Assembly: GCF_007988945.1 (NCBI RefSeq)
Contig: NZ_BJVC01000001.1
Location: 620,001 to 684,000 of the forward strand
DNA from: Swaminathania salitolerans
GTDB lineage: Bacteria > Pseudomonadota > Alphaproteobacteria > Acetobacterales > Acetobacteraceae
DNA length: 64,000 nucleotides
Direction: 5' to 3'
Part shown: one piece after another, positions 1 to 9,702 of the stretch
Layout: every line of letters starts with the position of its first letter
Position numbering within the stretch: position 1 is the stretch's first letter
The notes under the pieces: generated by a model
Seen by the model: only the letters and a program-made list of their open reading frames with translations
Told to the model about the DNA's origin: nothing
Databases searched by the model: none
Program-made: the position numbers and the translations under genes

Positions 1-528
1 TTCCGGTGCGGGTGCTTTCGGCACGGGTTTCGACCTGCGTCTTGCAGGGGTCGGTACGCCCTCCTGATAGGTCGAGCCGTTCCAGCTCCAGCGATCGTTC
101 TTGTCGATCAGGAGATCGTGCATCCCGCGATGCTTCGTGGGCAGAACGGCAATCGCACCGCTGACCGAATCGAGAACCAGTTTCCAGCCGCCCTTGTGAC
201 GCAGATAGACGGAGGTCGAGCATCCTGCGGAGCCGCACAGACGCGCGGACTGGATCTGGACGAAAAGGGCCATATCTCCGGGTGCCGAAGAGAGCGGAGC
301 CGAGGCGACGAGGACGACCGGTTGATCGCGATGCTTCGCGTCGTCCGCCAGATCGGCCGCGTTCAGTCGCCGGGCTTCACGATCGAGTTCCGTTCCCGGC
401 TGCTCCGACAGCAGCACGGGGCGGGGCGTCGCCCTGGACGTCGCGTGATGTCCGTGACTGCGTGCCTGGGCGTGACCGGGCGCGAATCCCGCCAGAATCA
501 TGACCGACAGAACCAATCGAGCGCGCAT
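1..528 (-). CDS. Secreted hypothetical protein, partial (3' end outside window)
   Basis: This minus-strand frame stays open from an ATG at 526-528 to the window edge, 176 codons without a stop. The second of two nearby ATGs is chosen because it gives a clean Sec signal peptide (MRARLVLSVMILAGFAPGHA, cleavage near AQA). It is preceded by GGTGAGGT as a ribosome-binding site. The mature part includes a stretch reading as beta-strand rich (MALFVQIQSARLCGSAGCST, then SVYLRHKGGWKLVLDS), with two close cysteines that could form a disulfide, and ends in a basic, proline-rich tail. I do not recognise the family; a small periplasmic protein is an inference from the signal peptide. It lies downstream of the dioxygenase-like gene on the same strand, separated by a stem-loop. 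Confidence 0.7.
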   Translation of the reverse strand, partial: MRARLVLSVMILAGFAPGHAQARSHGHHATSRATPRPVLLSEQPGTELDREARRLNAADLADDAKHRDQPVVLVASAPLSSAPGDMALFVQIQSARLCGSAGCSTSVYLRHKGGWKLVLDSVSGAIAVLPTKHRGMHDLLIDKNDRWSWNGSTYQEGVPTPARRRSKPVPKAPAPE

Positions 529-549
529 TCATACCTCACCGGGCTAGCG

Positions 550-570
550 GGCCGCACCGGGCGTGCGGCC
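550..570 (-). terminator. Stem-loop after the dioxygenase-like gene
   Basis: An 8-bp perfect inverted repeat (GGCCGCAC / GTGCGGCC) with a 5-nt loop lies 13 bases past the stop at 584 on the minus strand. There is no T-run, so it may be a weak or Rho-assisted terminator. Confidence 0.4.
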
Positions 571-583
571 ATTGCTGCCTATA

Positions 584-1342
584 TTAGGCGTGGCGCAGCG
601 TTACGACCAGAACGTCGCGATACGCCGGTCGCGCCGGATCGATAGGCTCGACGGGTGTAACGCCATGATAGACGCGATGGTCGTCCACCAGCGCCGTATC
701 GAGCGGTTTCTCCAGCGTGAAGGTCCCGATTTCCTGTCTCTGGTCGTTATGGATCGAGGTAACGCCGGAGGCGACGTTCTCACGATTGACCATGAGCACC
801 AGAACCCAGTCCACGCCGTCGCGATGCATGCCCTCTGGCGTGGGCTGGCCCGTATGGCCGGCCTGTGCCTCAATCCGGAACTGATGGACCTCGGCGTGCC
901 AGCTATCGGGCTGGGTCGGGGCGGGGGTCATGCGCAGGGCGAGAAGATGCGCGGCCCGCAGAATGGCGATCATGGCCGGATGCGTTGCGATCGCATCCTC
1001 CACGGGGCCGAACCAGCGTTCGATCCCGCCATTCAGGAGATTGTAGTCGCGGCTCTGGTAATGCGGCTGATGGCGCTTGCGCTCGATACGCGCCTCGCTC
1101 AGCGCATAGGTCGCATAGCGTCGTTTCCGATAGCGCCCGCCATCCGCCATGTAGCGATCCAGACCGAGGCGGTTCCAGCTTTCGGCAAAGCGAGGCCAGT
1201 CCGCGAACCCGAACCCTTCCAGAAAAGGGCGCATGGCCTCTCCGCGCGTGAAGGTGAAACCGCGCTCACGCAGGATATCCACCATCGAATCGAGCGAGGT
1301 GCTCTCTGCGGAAGGAAAGGGGCCGGGTCTCTGCTGGGTCAT
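584..1342 (-). CDS. 2-oxoglutarate/Fe(II)-dependent dioxygenase family protein
   Basis: The 252-residue product resembles the 2OG-Fe dioxygenase family that includes bacterial free-amino-acid hydroxylases (isoleucine dioxygenase type). The HxD iron-binding motif is seen in GMHRDGVDW, the distal histidine in DDHRVYHGVTPV, and the 2-oxoglutarate-binding arginine is plausibly in YRDVLVVTLR at the C terminus. The length fits the family. No signal peptide is present, so it should be cytoplasmic. It begins 15 bp after the stop of the NADH dehydrogenase gene, and the two probably share a transcript. The substrate cannot be told from sequence; hydroxylation of a free amino acid is the family-based guess. 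Confidence 0.75.
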   Translation of the reverse strand: MTQQRPGPFPSAESTSLDSMVDILRERGFTFTRGEAMRPFLEGFGFADWPRFAESWNRLGLDRYMADGGRYRKRRYATYALSEARIERKRHQPHYQSRDYNLLNGGIERWFGPVEDAIATHPAMIAILRAAHLLALRMTPAPTQPDSWHAEVHQFRIEAQAGHTGQPTPEGMHRDGVDWVLVLMVNRENVASGVTSIHNDQRQEIGTFTLEKPLDTALVDDHRVYHGVTPVEPIDPARPAYRDVLVVTLRHA

Positions 1343-1357
1343 GTCACAACCATATCG

Positions 1358-2593
1358 TCACTGATCGAGGCGAGGTCTGGTCGGGCTCAGATGGGCCTTG
1401 AGAAACGCGGACACCCCGCGTCCCACGCCCATGACCCCGATCTGATGCTGACGGAAAATCAGATCGTGAAGCCATCTTGGCGCGAGGCCGCGCAGGAAGC
1501 CGCCACCGAAACTCGTCGAGGACCCGACCATGCCCCACCCGTTATAGTCGCCGAGCGAGACGACCGCACCTCGGTCGCGGTAAACAAATGTCGACGGCTC
1601 CCGACCGGCTGCGATGACCGGAATGGCCCTGCCGAGATAGATCCCCTGCTGACGGGCAACCTGCGCCGTGGCCGGAAGGGGCGAGTCCTTGATACGCGCG
1701 CAGTCACCGAGCGCGAAAATCGAGGTGTCGCTCGTGGATTGCATATGATGGTTGACGACGATCTGTCCGCCCTTGGCGATTTCCAGTCCTTCGAAAAGCG
1801 CAGTCGCCGCGCTGGCGCGCACGCCGGCTGCCCAGACACGCAGCTCGGCCGGGACGACACGGCCATCCTTCAGATGAAAGCCCTGCTCATCCACGGAGGT
1901 GACCATGGCTTCGGTCAGCACGGAAACGCCGAGCGCCTCGAGCTGACGACGGGCATCTGCGGAAACGCGCTCGGGGAAAGCGGGCAGGATACGCGCACCG
2001 GTCTCGATCAGGGAGAGGCGCAGTGTCTTGCGTCGTGCTTCCTTGCCGTAGCCCGGAGCAAGGTCGATCGCGCTGCACAGTTCCGCAGCGAGCTGCGTAC
2101 CGGTCGCTCCTCCGCCGACGATCCCGACCTCGAGCGGACGCCCTTCGGCGACCGCGTCCCGGAAGGCGGTGCGGAATTTCTCGTGGAAGATATCGGCATC
2201 TGGCAGGGAATCGATGAACGTGCAATTGGCCATCACGCCTGAAATGCCGAAATCGTTCGAGCGCGAGCCGAGCGAGACGACGAGCATGTCGTAGGGCACG
2301 ACCTTGTCATTGGTCAGACGGATCTCGTGCTTTTCGCGATCCACGCTTGCAAGAGCGCTCTGGATGAAGCGGAAACCGAAACGGCGGCTGGCTTCCTCGA
2401 ATGTGGTGCAGTCCCGCGACTGCTCTCCGGTTCCTGCCGCAAATTCGTGCAGCATCGGTTTCCAGTAATGCACGGCACCCTTGTCGATCAGCGTGGTCTC
2501 GATCTCGCGATTCCCGCTGCGACCGAGCGTCATCGCAGTCTCCATCCCGGCGACGCCGCCGCCGATGATGACCACGCGCAATCCATTAGCCAT
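1358..2593 (-). CDS. ndh: Type II NADH dehydrogenase / FAD-dependent pyridine nucleotide oxidoreductase
   Basis: This 411-residue flavoprotein has two Rossmann dinucleotide-binding motifs: IIGGGVAGMETA near residue 8 for FAD and IVGGGATGTQLA near residue 165 for NADH. The second FAD contact IFALGDCA lies near residue 300. The order and length match single-subunit NDH-2, which passes electrons from NADH to ubiquinone at the inner face of the membrane without pumping protons. The C-terminal part carries the amphipathic, membrane-associating character expected of NDH-2. Acetic acid bacteria rely heavily on such enzymes in a short respiratory chain. The ATG at 2591-2593 is preceded by AGGGGAA. 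It leads a two-gene unit with the dioxygenase-like gene. Confidence 0.88.
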   Translation of the reverse strand: MANGLRVVIIGGGVAGMETAMTLGRSGNREIETTLIDKGAVHYWKPMLHEFAAGTGEQSRDCTTFEEASRRFGFRFIQSALASVDREKHEIRLTNDKVVPYDMLVVSLGSRSNDFGISGVMANCTFIDSLPDADIFHEKFRTAFRDAVAEGRPLEVGIVGGGATGTQLAAELCSAIDLAPGYGKEARRKTLRLSLIETGARILPAFPERVSADARRQLEALGVSVLTEAMVTSVDEQGFHLKDGRVVPAELRVWAAGVRASAATALFEGLEIAKGGQIVVNHHMQSTSDTSIFALGDCARIKDSPLPATAQVARQQGIYLGRAIPVIAAGREPSTFVYRDRGAVVSLGDYNGWGMVGSSTSFGGGFLRGLAPRWLHDLIFRQHQIGVMGVGRGVSAFLKAHLSPTRPRLDQ

Positions 2594-2931
2594 GCCTGTT
2601 CCCCTGATCTTCGGCCGTCTGGCAAGACGGTGTGTCGATGCGTCGATATCGGTTTCACGGCGTCGGGCGCCGTGGCTTTACCCATAATGTGGGATCAGAC
2701 AACGCATCCGTCTACCCGTCCGTTCACCTGAAAGCGGTCAAAAACAAGACCGAAACAGTACGAAATATCGGTGCGTCTTTGCTCCCGCTCCCTGCGATGC
2801 GGGGCCAGGAAAAACGGCTACGGGACGCGGCCATGACTTGTGGCCATGACGCGCGGCCCCAATTCGCGGCCCCAACTCGCGGCGATGACACGCGACACCG
2901 AGGCAATGGCGTCGGAGGGCAGAGGGTATAA
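2594..2931. promoter_or_regulatory. Intergenic region carrying the ndh promoter
   Basis: Between ndh and argJ, both minus strand, are about 340 bases without a credible gene. A 7-bp hairpin (CACGGCG / CGCCGTG, 2656-2674) would lie in the ndh 5' leader. CCCATAATGTGGG near 2679-2691 is an imperfect palindrome that could be an operator. A short direct repeat, GCGGCCCCAA, occurs twice around 2852-2880. I could not pick out a convincing -35/-10 pair. Confidence 0.4.
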
Positions 2932-2957
2932 CCCGGGTTGCGCCTCCGCAACCCGGG
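2932..2957 (-). terminator. Terminator-like hairpin downstream of argJ
   Basis: A perfect 11-bp inverted repeat (CCCGGGTTGCG / CGCAACCCGGG) with a 4-nt loop starts 6 bases past the argJ stop on the minus strand. The following minus-strand bases are TTATA, a poor T-run, but stem strength and position favour a terminator. Confidence 0.6.
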
Positions 2958-2963
2958 GAGAAA

Positions 2964-4199
2964 TCAGCTCCGGTAAGAGCCGTTGATATCGATATAGCCG
3001 TGGGTCAGATCGCAGCTCCAGATACGGGCATGCCCGTTCGCCAGTCCCAGATCGACCATGATGTCGATCTCGTCGCCTTTCATATGGGCGACGACGGGGG
3101 TTTCGTCATAACCATCGACCACGGTGCCCTGACGGGCGATCCAGGTGCCGCCGATCGCGATGGAGAGCGTATCGCGATTGGCTGCCTCGCCGCTCTTGCC
3201 CACGGCCATGACGATTCGTCCCCAGTTGGCGTCCTCGCCAGCGATCGCCGTCTTGACCAGAGGGGAATTTCCGATTGCCAGTGCGATCCTCTTGGCCGAA
3301 TCGTCCGAGACAGCCCCCGTCACCCGCACCGAGAAGAGTTTGCTGGCGCCCTCGCCATCGCGCACGACCATGAGGGCGAGTTCGAGCAGCAGGGAGTCGA
3401 GCGCCTCCCTGAAAGCGGCGAGGGCAGGGTCCTCGGCCGAGGTCACGGGGGTGTTGCCTGCCTGACCGGTCGCGAAGAGAAGGACCATATCGGAGGTCGA
3501 CATGTCCGAATCGACGGTGATTGCGTTGAAACTCCGGTTGCAGCCGCGCGAGAGCAGGGACTGGAGTACCTCGTTCGGGAGCGAGGCATCGGTCGCCACG
3601 AAGCCGAGCATGGTGGCCATGTCGGGGGCGATCATGCCGCTTCCCTTGGCGATGCCCTGCAGCGTGATCTCGGTATCGCCGATCCGGGTCTTGCGGATTG
3701 CCGCCTTGGGGAAGGTGTCGGTGGTCATGATGGCTCTTGCCGCGTCCTCCCAGCCATCCGCGGACAACCGGTCGTGCAGGGCGGGCATGGCAGCGCTGAT
3801 ACGCTCGGCATCCAGAGGCTCGCCGATCACGCCCGTCGAAGCGAGAAAGACATCGGTAGCCGCACATTGTGCGACGCGCGCGGCCGAAGCGGCGGTGATC
3901 TGGGTTGCGAGAATGCCCGCCCGGCCCGTGAAGACATTCGCATTGCCGGAATTGACCACCAGAGCGCGCGCCTTGCCCTGAGCGAGGGCCGCCCGGCTCC
4001 AGTCGATCGGGGCACCGGGGCACTTGCTGCGCGTGAAGACACCTGCAACCGTCGTTTCCGGCGCGAAGGTCATCATCATCAGGTCGGGACGATCCTTGTA
4101 GCGGATCTGCGCGGCGATCGCCCCCAGCCGCACGCCTGCAACCGGGACGAGCGTCGGAAGTGGCTGGGCGAGGGGGGAGCGGGGAAGGGCTTCTGCCAT
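2964..4199 (-). CDS. argJ: Bifunctional glutamate N-acetyltransferase / amino-acid N-acetyltransferase ArgJ
   Basis: ArgJ transfers the acetyl group from N-acetylornithine to glutamate, recycling it in the cyclic arginine pathway; some members also use acetyl-CoA for the first step. The 411-residue product has the family length. The autocleavage site is visible in APDMATMLGFVATDA near residue 190, where the threonine of ATML becomes the N-terminal nucleophile of the beta chain. GEDANWGRIVMAVGKSGE near residue 320 and the C-terminal THGYIDINGSYRS are family signatures. It lies downstream of the periplasmic parvulin gene on the same strand with a 122-bp gap. Whether it accepts acetyl-CoA cannot be read from sequence. 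Confidence 0.95.
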   Translation of the reverse strand: MAEALPRSPLAQPLPTLVPVAGVRLGAIAAQIRYKDRPDLMMMTFAPETTVAGVFTRSKCPGAPIDWSRAALAQGKARALVVNSGNANVFTGRAGILATQITAASAARVAQCAATDVFLASTGVIGEPLDAERISAAMPALHDRLSADGWEDAARAIMTTDTFPKAAIRKTRIGDTEITLQGIAKGSGMIAPDMATMLGFVATDASLPNEVLQSLLSRGCNRSFNAITVDSDMSTSDMVLLFATGQAGNTPVTSAEDPALAAFREALDSLLLELALMVVRDGEGASKLFSVRVTGAVSDDSAKRIALAIGNSPLVKTAIAGEDANWGRIVMAVGKSGEAANRDTLSIAIGGTWIARQGTVVDGYDETPVVAHMKGDEIDIMVDLGLANGHARIWSCDLTHGYIDINGSYRS

Positions 4200-4321
4200 G
4201 ATCTGTCTCCGGACTTGAAACGTTCGGAGGAGGATGCACGGCTGGCCGCTCAGGTCCAGCCCTCCATCCCGCCGGGGGGATGAAAAGACCGGAAAACTGA
4301 GAGAGATGTGAGCGGAGGCTC

Positions 4322-5248
4322 TTATTTCTTCGTCGGGGCGGCCGGCTTGGCGTTCGGGTCGATGGGCTTGCCCTGGGCGTCGTAACGGACGATCTTGACC
4401 TTGTCCTGGGCCTGCTGGACGACCTTGCGGACATTGTCGCGGATCAGCTGCTGGCGGATCTCGTCATGGACCTGATCGAGCGGCGGCACAGGCGCATCGC
4501 GCGAACCGAGAACCTGAATGACGTGATAGCCGTACTGCGTCTTGACCGGGGTCTGGCTGATCGCATTGGGCTTCATTGCGAAAGCGGCCTTGGAGAACTC
4601 GGGCAGCATATCGTCTTTCTTGAACCAGCCGAGATCGCCACCGCTCGCGCCCGAACCCTTGTCGGTGGAGAGCTTCTTGGCCAGATCCTCGAATTTCGCG
4701 CCGTGATTGAGCTGCTTGATCACATCCTTGGCCTGCGCTTCGGTCGCAACCAGAATGTGGCGGGCATGGATCTCCTTCTCGCCCTTCTTCGAGGCGTAGT
4801 TCTTTTCGTACGCCGCCTTGATGGCGTCCTCGGTGACGAGCGGGGTCACCTTTTCCTGGAGATAGGCATTCTGCAGGGCGCCGTCGGCGGCCTCTTCCAT
4901 CTGCGCCTTGACCTCGGGCTTCTTCTCCAGCCCTTCCTTCATGGCGTCGATCTGGATCGCCTTCTGGCTGATGATCTGGTTAACCAGAAGTCCGACCAGC
5001 GTGTTGGGCTGGAGCTGACGCGCCTGCGGCGGCAGATTGGCCGCAGCGTGCTTCACGTCTTCCAGATAGATGTTCTGGCCGTTGACCGAAGCGATCAGCG
5101 GGTTCGGATTGCTCGGGGCTGCCGGAGTCGCCGGAGCGGACGCCGCCTTTGCCGGAGCGGCAGGAGCGGGGGCGGCAAAGGCCTGAGCTGCCAGGGTCGT
5201 GCCGGAGATAAGGGCGGCGCAGAAAAGTGCCGGGCGGGAAAGCCGCAT
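4322..5248 (-). CDS. Periplasmic parvulin-type peptidyl-prolyl cis-trans isomerase
   Basis: The product is a 308-residue SurA/PpiC-like foldase. The ATG at 5246-5248 is used because it gives a signal peptide (MRLSRPALFCAALISGTTLA, cleavage near AFA-AP); the frame stays open upstream but without one. After an Ala/Pro-rich linker (to about residue 45) comes an alpha-helical SurA-like N-terminal chaperone part (about 50-155). A parvulin domain follows (about 160-255), with IHARHILVAT, GGDLGWFKKDDMLPEF and TQYGYHVIQVL, all typical. The role is isomerising proline bonds and assisting folding of exported or outer-membrane proteins. It is divergent from secA, fitting a secretion context, and is followed by argJ. 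Confidence 0.88.
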   Translation of the reverse strand: MRLSRPALFCAALISGTTLAAQAFAAPAPAAPAKAASAPATPAAPSNPNPLIASVNGQNIYLEDVKHAAANLPPQARQLQPNTLVGLLVNQIISQKAIQIDAMKEGLEKKPEVKAQMEEAADGALQNAYLQEKVTPLVTEDAIKAAYEKNYASKKGEKEIHARHILVATEAQAKDVIKQLNHGAKFEDLAKKLSTDKGSGASGGDLGWFKKDDMLPEFSKAAFAMKPNAISQTPVKTQYGYHVIQVLGSRDAPVPPLDQVHDEIRQQLIRDNVRKVVQQAQDKVKIVRYDAQGKPIDPNAKPAAPTKK

Positions 5249-5700
5249 GGAGAAACAACCTCGATAAAACTCGTGGAACTTCCTGCAGCATGGCCCAGCC
5301 TCTTCCAGTCGGCAAGGCCGCAGCCATGCGGTTCGGCGGTTTTGATCGCGCTCCCCCGAGCGGGATCCCCCGATCTGGCTCCCCCGGCCGGGCTGACCCG
5401 ATGGTACGGCTCGAGGCCGAAACCGCGCCGGGAGGCCGGGCGGACGTGCAGAGGGCGTCTCGAGCCGGGCTCCCGTGTCCGGTCTTCGCCACCGCGCTCG
5501 GTTGACCAAGCCATGGCAGCGCCTTATCTCACTTCACGCGCGGATCGTCCCGATCCTGCTCCGGCAGGTCGGCGCCGCCGCCGCTTGCGTTTCCGCCAGG
5601 CATTCCGGATCACCGTCGGCCCCGGTGTCGGCGGACAAGGAAGAAACGCCTCTTCATTTCGCGGTCCATCTCTCCGGACCAGGTCGCCAGAAGGACAGAC
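5249..5700. promoter_or_regulatory. Divergent intergenic region between the parvulin gene and secA
   Basis: About 450 bases separate the two divergent starts and must hold both promoters. The parvulin side has GAGG 10-13 bases before its ATG, and secA has AGAAGGA just upstream. I saw no clear operator, hairpin or small gene. A short plus-strand frame overlapping the secA start was considered as a leader peptide and not accepted. Confidence 0.4.
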
Positions 5701-8427
5701 ATGTTCGCACGTATCGCCCGCGCCGTGTTCGGTACCGCCAATGATCGCTCGCTCAAGGGCTATCAGAAGCGCCTGCCGGAGATCAATGCGCTCGAACCCG
5801 CGATGCAGGCGCTGGACGACGATGCGCTTTCCGCCAGGACCGAGGCGTTCCGGCAGAGGATCGCCGCGGGCGAGAGCCTCGATGCGCTCATGCCGGAGGC
5901 TTTCGCGGTCTGTCGCGAGGCATCGCGTCGTGTGCTCGGCATGCGCCATTTCGACGTTCAGCTCGTGGGCGGCATGGTGTTGCATTCGGGGCGGATCGCC
6001 GAGATGCGCACGGGCGAAGGCAAGACCCTCGTGGCCACGCTCGCCGTCTATCTCAGCGCCCTCGCCGGCAAGGGTGTGCATGTGGTCACGGTCAACGATT
6101 ATCTCGCCCGGCGCGATGCCGAGGAAATGAGCCGTCTTTACGGTTTCCTCGGTCTGACCACCGGTGTCATCGTGCCCAATCTCTCCGATGACGAGCGCCG
6201 TACAGCCTATGCCTGCGACATCACATACGGCACGAACAACGAATTCGGCTTCGATTATCTCCGCGACAACATGAAGTACACGCTGGAGGAAATGGTCCAG
6301 CGTCCCTTTTTCCATGCGATCGTGGATGAGGTCGACTCGATCCTGATCGATGAGGCGCGCACGCCGCTCATCATTTCCGGCCCCGCCGATGACAGCTCGG
6401 AGCTCTATCGCGCCGTCGATGACGTGATGGTCGATCTGGTCAGGAATACCGACGCGTTCGAGAAGGACGAGAAACTCCGCACGGTCATCCTGACCGAGCA
6501 GGGCTCCGACCAGATCGAGGCGCTTCTGCGTGAGGCAGGCGTGCTGCACGAGGGCGGACTCTACGACGTGCACAACATCGCGGTGATGCATCATGTGCAG
6601 CAATCCCTGCGCGCGCACACGCTTTTCGCACGGGATGTCGAATATATCGTGCGCGGCGGAAAGGTGATCATCATCGATGAATTCACCGGCCGCATGATGG
6701 ATGGCCGGCGCTATTCCGACGGCCTTCATCAGGCGCTCGAGGCGAAGGAACATGTCGAGATCCAGCCAGAGAACCAGACCCTGGCCTCGATCACCTTCCA
6801 GAACTACTTCCGGCTCTATCCGAAGCTCTCGGGCATGACCGGCACGGCGATGACGGAGGCCGACGAATTCGCCGAGATCTACAAGCTCGAGGTCGTGGAG
6901 ATTCCGACCAACCTGCCGGTCGCGCGCAAGGATACGGATGACGAGGTCTATATCACCGCGCGTGAGAAGTTCGACGCCGTCGCCAATCTGATCCAGGAGG
7001 TTTCGGCAACGGGGCAGCCCGTTCTCGTCGGCACGACCTCGATCGAGAAGAGCGAATATCTGTCGAACCAGCTCAAGAAGAAGAACGTGCCGCATAGCGT
7101 GCTGAACGCGCGTTTTCACGAGCGCGAGTCCGAAATCGTGGCACAGGCGGGTGCGCCCGGCGCGATCACGATCGCGACGAACATGGCCGGACGCGGAACC
7201 GATATCAAACTGGGCGGCAATCTCGACATGCTGCTCCGGCACAGGCTGGAGGGCATCGAGGACGAGGCCGCCCGTGAAGCCGAATCCCTCCGTCTGCGTG
7301 AGGAAATCGCGGTCAATCACGGAAAGGTCAAGGAACTGGGCGGCCTGTACGTGATCGGTACGGAGCGTCATGAGAGCCGCCGGATCGACAACCAGTTGCG
7401 CGGCCGGTCCGGCCGTCAGGGCGATCCGGGTGCCTCGCGTTTCTTCCTGTCGCTCGAAGACGATCTCATGCGGATCTATGGCGGCGAGCGCATGGGGCAG
7501 TTCTGGACGAAACTGGGGATGAAGGAAGGCGAGGCGATCGTCCATCCCTGGCTGAACAAGGCCCTCGAGCGCGCCCAGAAAAAGGTCGAGGCGCGCAATT
7601 TCGACATGCGCAAGAACGTCCTCAAATATGACGACGTCATGAACGACCAGCGCAAGGAGGTATACGCCCAGCGCCGCGAATACATGGCGATGGAGGATGT
7701 ATCCGGCATCATCCAGGAGCTTCGCGAGCAGAGCATCGAGGAAGCCGTTCATGCACGCATCCCGGAGAAGGCCTTTGCCGAGCAATGGGAGAGCGAGGCG
7801 CTCGAGAGCGATCTTCTGTCCCTGCTCAATCTCGCTCTGCCCGTTCGTGAATGGGCGCGGGAAGACGGCATGGATGCGGAGCTGATCATCCAGCGCGTGG
7901 AAGAGGCCGCAGCCCAGGCCCAGGCGGCGCGTTCGGCCAATATCGGCCCGACCGTCATGCGTAATATCGAGAAGCAGGTCCTGCTCACCTCTTTCGATGC
8001 CGTCTGGAAAGAGCATCTCCATGCCCTCGATCAGCTCCGCCAGGGGATCGGTCTGCGCGCCTACGGGCAGCGCGATCCGCTTAACGAATACAAGCATGAG
8101 GCTTTCCAGCTTTTCACCGCCATGCTGGACGACATGCGCATCAGGGTGACGACCACCATGTCGCGTATCGAGGTGGTGCAGCAGGCGGATCCCTTCCCCG
8201 CATTCGAGGGACATGCGATCGCAGCGGGCATGGAGGGTACCGGCCAGGGCTTCGAACCCAGACAGGTCGGCATCCAGCCCGGCCCGGCGATGGGAGCGAG
8301 AGCCGATGACGCTGCGGTCTCCCCGTCCCAGGCTGCGTCGGGCTACGCGCAGGATACGCCGCGCAATGCACCGTGTCCGTGCGGTTCGGGAAAGAAGTTC
8401 AAACATTGTCACGGCCGTCTGGCCTGA
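5701..8427 (+). CDS. secA: Preprotein translocase ATPase SecA
   Basis: SecA is the ATPase motor that pushes unfolded preproteins through SecYEG. The 908-residue length is normal. Walker A is MRTGEGKT near residues 102-109, the Walker B/DEAD-like motif is [14 protein letters not shown] near residue 210, and the second nucleotide-binding domain shows [13 protein letters not shown] near 495. The extreme C terminus has the zinc-binding SecB/lipid-contact motif [13 protein letters not shown] (about 892-904), preceded by a variable acidic/Gly-rich linker. It starts with ATG after AGAAGGACAGAC. It is divergent from the parvulin gene and followed 22 bp later by yebC. Confidence 0.98.
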   Translation: MFARIARAVFGTANDRSLKGYQKRLPEINALEPAMQALDDDALSARTEAFRQRIAAGESLDALMPEAFAVCREASRRVLGMRHFDVQLVGGMVLHSGRIAEMRTGEGKTLVATLAVYLSALAGKGVHVVTVNDYLARRDAEEMSRLYGFLGLTTGVIVPNLSDDERRTAYACDITYGTNNEFGFDYLRDNMKYTLEEMVQRPFFHAIVDEVDSILIDEARTPLIISGPADDSSELYRAVDDVMVDLVRNTDAFEKDEKLRTVILTEQGSDQIEALLREAGVLHEGGLYDVHNIAVMHHVQQSLRAHTLFARDVEYIVRGGKVIIIDEFTGRMMDGRRYSDGLHQALEAKEHVEIQPENQTLASITFQNYFRLYPKLSGMTGTAMTEADEFAEIYKLEVVEIPTNLPVARKDTDDEVYITAREKFDAVANLIQEVSATGQPVLVGTTSIEKSEYLSNQLKKKNVPHSVLNARFHERESEIVAQAGAPGAITIATNMAGRGTDIKLGGNLDMLLRHRLEGIEDEAAREAESLRLREEIAVNHGKVKELGGLYVIGTERHESRRIDNQLRGRSGRQGDPGASRFFLSLEDDLMRIYGGERMGQFWTKLGMKEGEAIVHPWLNKALERAQKKVEARNFDMRKNVLKYDDVMNDQRKEVYAQRREYMAMEDVSGIIQELREQSIEEAVHARIPEKAFAEQWESEALESDLLSLLNLALPVREWAREDGMDAELIIQRVEEAAAQAQAARSANIGPTVMRNIEKQVLLTSFDAVWKEHLHALDQLRQGIGLRAYGQRDPLNEYKHEAFQLFTAMLDDMRIRVTTTMSRIEVVQQADPFPAFEGHAIAAGMEGTGQGFEPRQVGIQPGPAMGARADDAAVSPSQAASGYAQDTPRNAPCPCGSGKKFKHCHGRLA

Positions 8428-8449
8428 TTTCAGGGGTGAGGAGGGTCTG

Positions 8450-9199
8450 ATGGCCGGTCATTCGCAATTCAAGAACATCATGCATCGCAAGGGTGCGCAG
8501 GATGCCAAGCGCGCCAAGCAGTTTGCGAAGATCCTGCGCGAAATCACCGTTGCGGCGCGCTCCGGTCTTCCCGACCCGGCGTCCAACCCGCGGCTGCGTG
8601 CGGCCATGATCGCCGCGCGTGAGGCAAACATGCCCAAGGACAATGTCGAGCGCGCGATCAAGAAGGCCAGCGGTGCCGGGGGTGGCGAGGATTATGTCGA
8701 GGTGCGCTACGAGGGCTACGGTCCGGCTGGTGTCGCCGTCATCGTCGAGGGGCTGACCGATAATCGCAACCGGACTGCGAGCGAGGTGCGCGCCGCGTTT
8801 TCCAAGCATGGCGGGTCGATGGGCGAGAGCAACTCGGTCTCTTTCATGTTCCAGCGTCTTGGCGTGGTGCTCTATCCGGCGGATATCGCCTCGGAGGAGG
8901 ATATGCTCGAGGCCGCTATCGAGGCAGGTGCCGATAACGTCGAGAGCACCGCGGAAGAGCATGAGATCACCTGCGCGATGGAAAATCTCTTCGCTGTCCG
9001 CGATGCGCTCGAGGCCCGTTTCGGCGAGCCGCGTTCTGCCAAACTCGACTGGCGGCCGGAAAACACGGTCACGCTGGATGAGGAGAAGGCCCGTTCGGTC
9101 CTGAAGCTGATCGATGTGCTCGAGGATAATGACGATATCCAGGCCGTCTATGCGAATTTCGACCTGCCGGACGAGGTGGCGCAGGCGCTCGCCGCTTGA
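8450..9199 (+). CDS. yebC: YebC/PmpR family DNA-binding regulatory protein
   Basis: A 249-residue member of the YebC/TACO1 family, widely conserved and often placed before ruvC. The start [15 protein letters not shown] is the family signature, and the internal ATG at 8450 with GAGGAGG upstream gives the standard length. The conserved [15 protein letters not shown] lies near residue 62 and [19 protein letters not shown] near 92. Members have been described as transcription regulators and more recently as translation factors acting on difficult motifs; sequence does not decide between these. The stop overlaps the TTG start of ruvC. Confidence 0.93.
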   Translation: MAGHSQFKNIMHRKGAQDAKRAKQFAKILREITVAARSGLPDPASNPRLRAAMIAAREANMPKDNVERAIKKASGAGGGEDYVEVRYEGYGPAGVAVIVEGLTDNRNRTASEVRAAFSKHGGSMGESNSVSFMFQRLGVVLYPADIASEEDMLEAAIEAGADNVESTAEEHEITCAMENLFAVRDALEARFGEPRSAKLDWRPENTVTLDEEKARSVLKLIDVLEDNDDIQAVYANFDLPDEVAQALAA

Positions 9200-9702
9200 T
9201 CAGGCTGCTCGGAATCGATCCCGGTCTGCGTTTTATGGGCTGGGGGCTGATCGATGTGGAGGGGAACCGGCTGCATCACGTCGCCTCCGGGGTCATCGCG
9301 ACCGACGGTGCCGAATCCGTCCCGCTGCGCCTGTGCGAACTGCATGGCGCCTTGCAGAAACTCATACGCGAGTTCGCCCCGGCAGAAGCCGCGGTGGAGG
9401 AGACCTATGTCAACCGGAATGGCGCCTCCACGCTCAAGCTCGGTTACGCGCGCGGCGTTGCGTTGCTGACGCCGGCTTATGAGGGGCTCCCCGTTGCGGA
9501 ATACGGCGCGATGATGGTCAAGAAATCGGTGGTCGGGACGGGTGCGGCGACCAAGGAGCAGGTTACCATGATGGTCAAGCGACTGCTTCCGGGTGCGGTG
9601 ATTCACAAGGCAGATGCCAGCGATGCGCTTGCCGTCGCCATCTGCCATGCCCATCACCGGGAAACGGCGCGTCACGTCTCGAACGGGAAACGCAGCGCAT
9701 GA
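9196..9702 (+). CDS. ruvC: Holliday junction endodeoxyribonuclease RuvC
   Basis: RuvC resolves Holliday junctions by paired nicks once RuvAB has migrated them. The 168-residue product shows the acidic catalytic residues of the RNase H-like fold: IDPGL near residue 7, VEETYVN near 68 and [12 protein letters not shown] near 143. Translation apparently starts at TTG (9196-9198), overlapping the yebC stop (TTGA), because the conserved N terminus LLGIDPG follows immediately. The gene in turn overlaps ruvA by ATGA. The chain yebC-ruvC-ruvA-ruvB-ybgC is translationally coupled nearly throughout. An SOS box was not seen. Confidence 0.96.
   Translation: MIRLLGIDPGLRFMGWGLIDVEGNRLHHVASGVIATDGAESVPLRLCELHGALQKLIREFAPAEAAVEETYVNRNGASTLKLGYARGVALLTPAYEGLPVAEYGAMMVKKSVVGTGAATKEQVTMMVKRLLPGAVIHKADASDALAVAICHAHHRETARHVSNGKRSA

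Noticed and set aside
563-2242. A 559-codon plus-strand frame across the dioxygenase and ndh genes
   Set aside because: It opposes two genes with clear domains and spans their boundary.
5475-5744. Possible SecM-like leader peptide before secA
   Set aside because: The frame overlaps the secA start, has no signal peptide or recognisable arrest motif, and alphaproteobacteria are not known to use SecM.
5524-8412. A 962-codon open frame antisense to secA
   Set aside because: It lies wholly opposite a certain gene, and GC-rich codon bias makes long antisense frames common; its product shows no domain.
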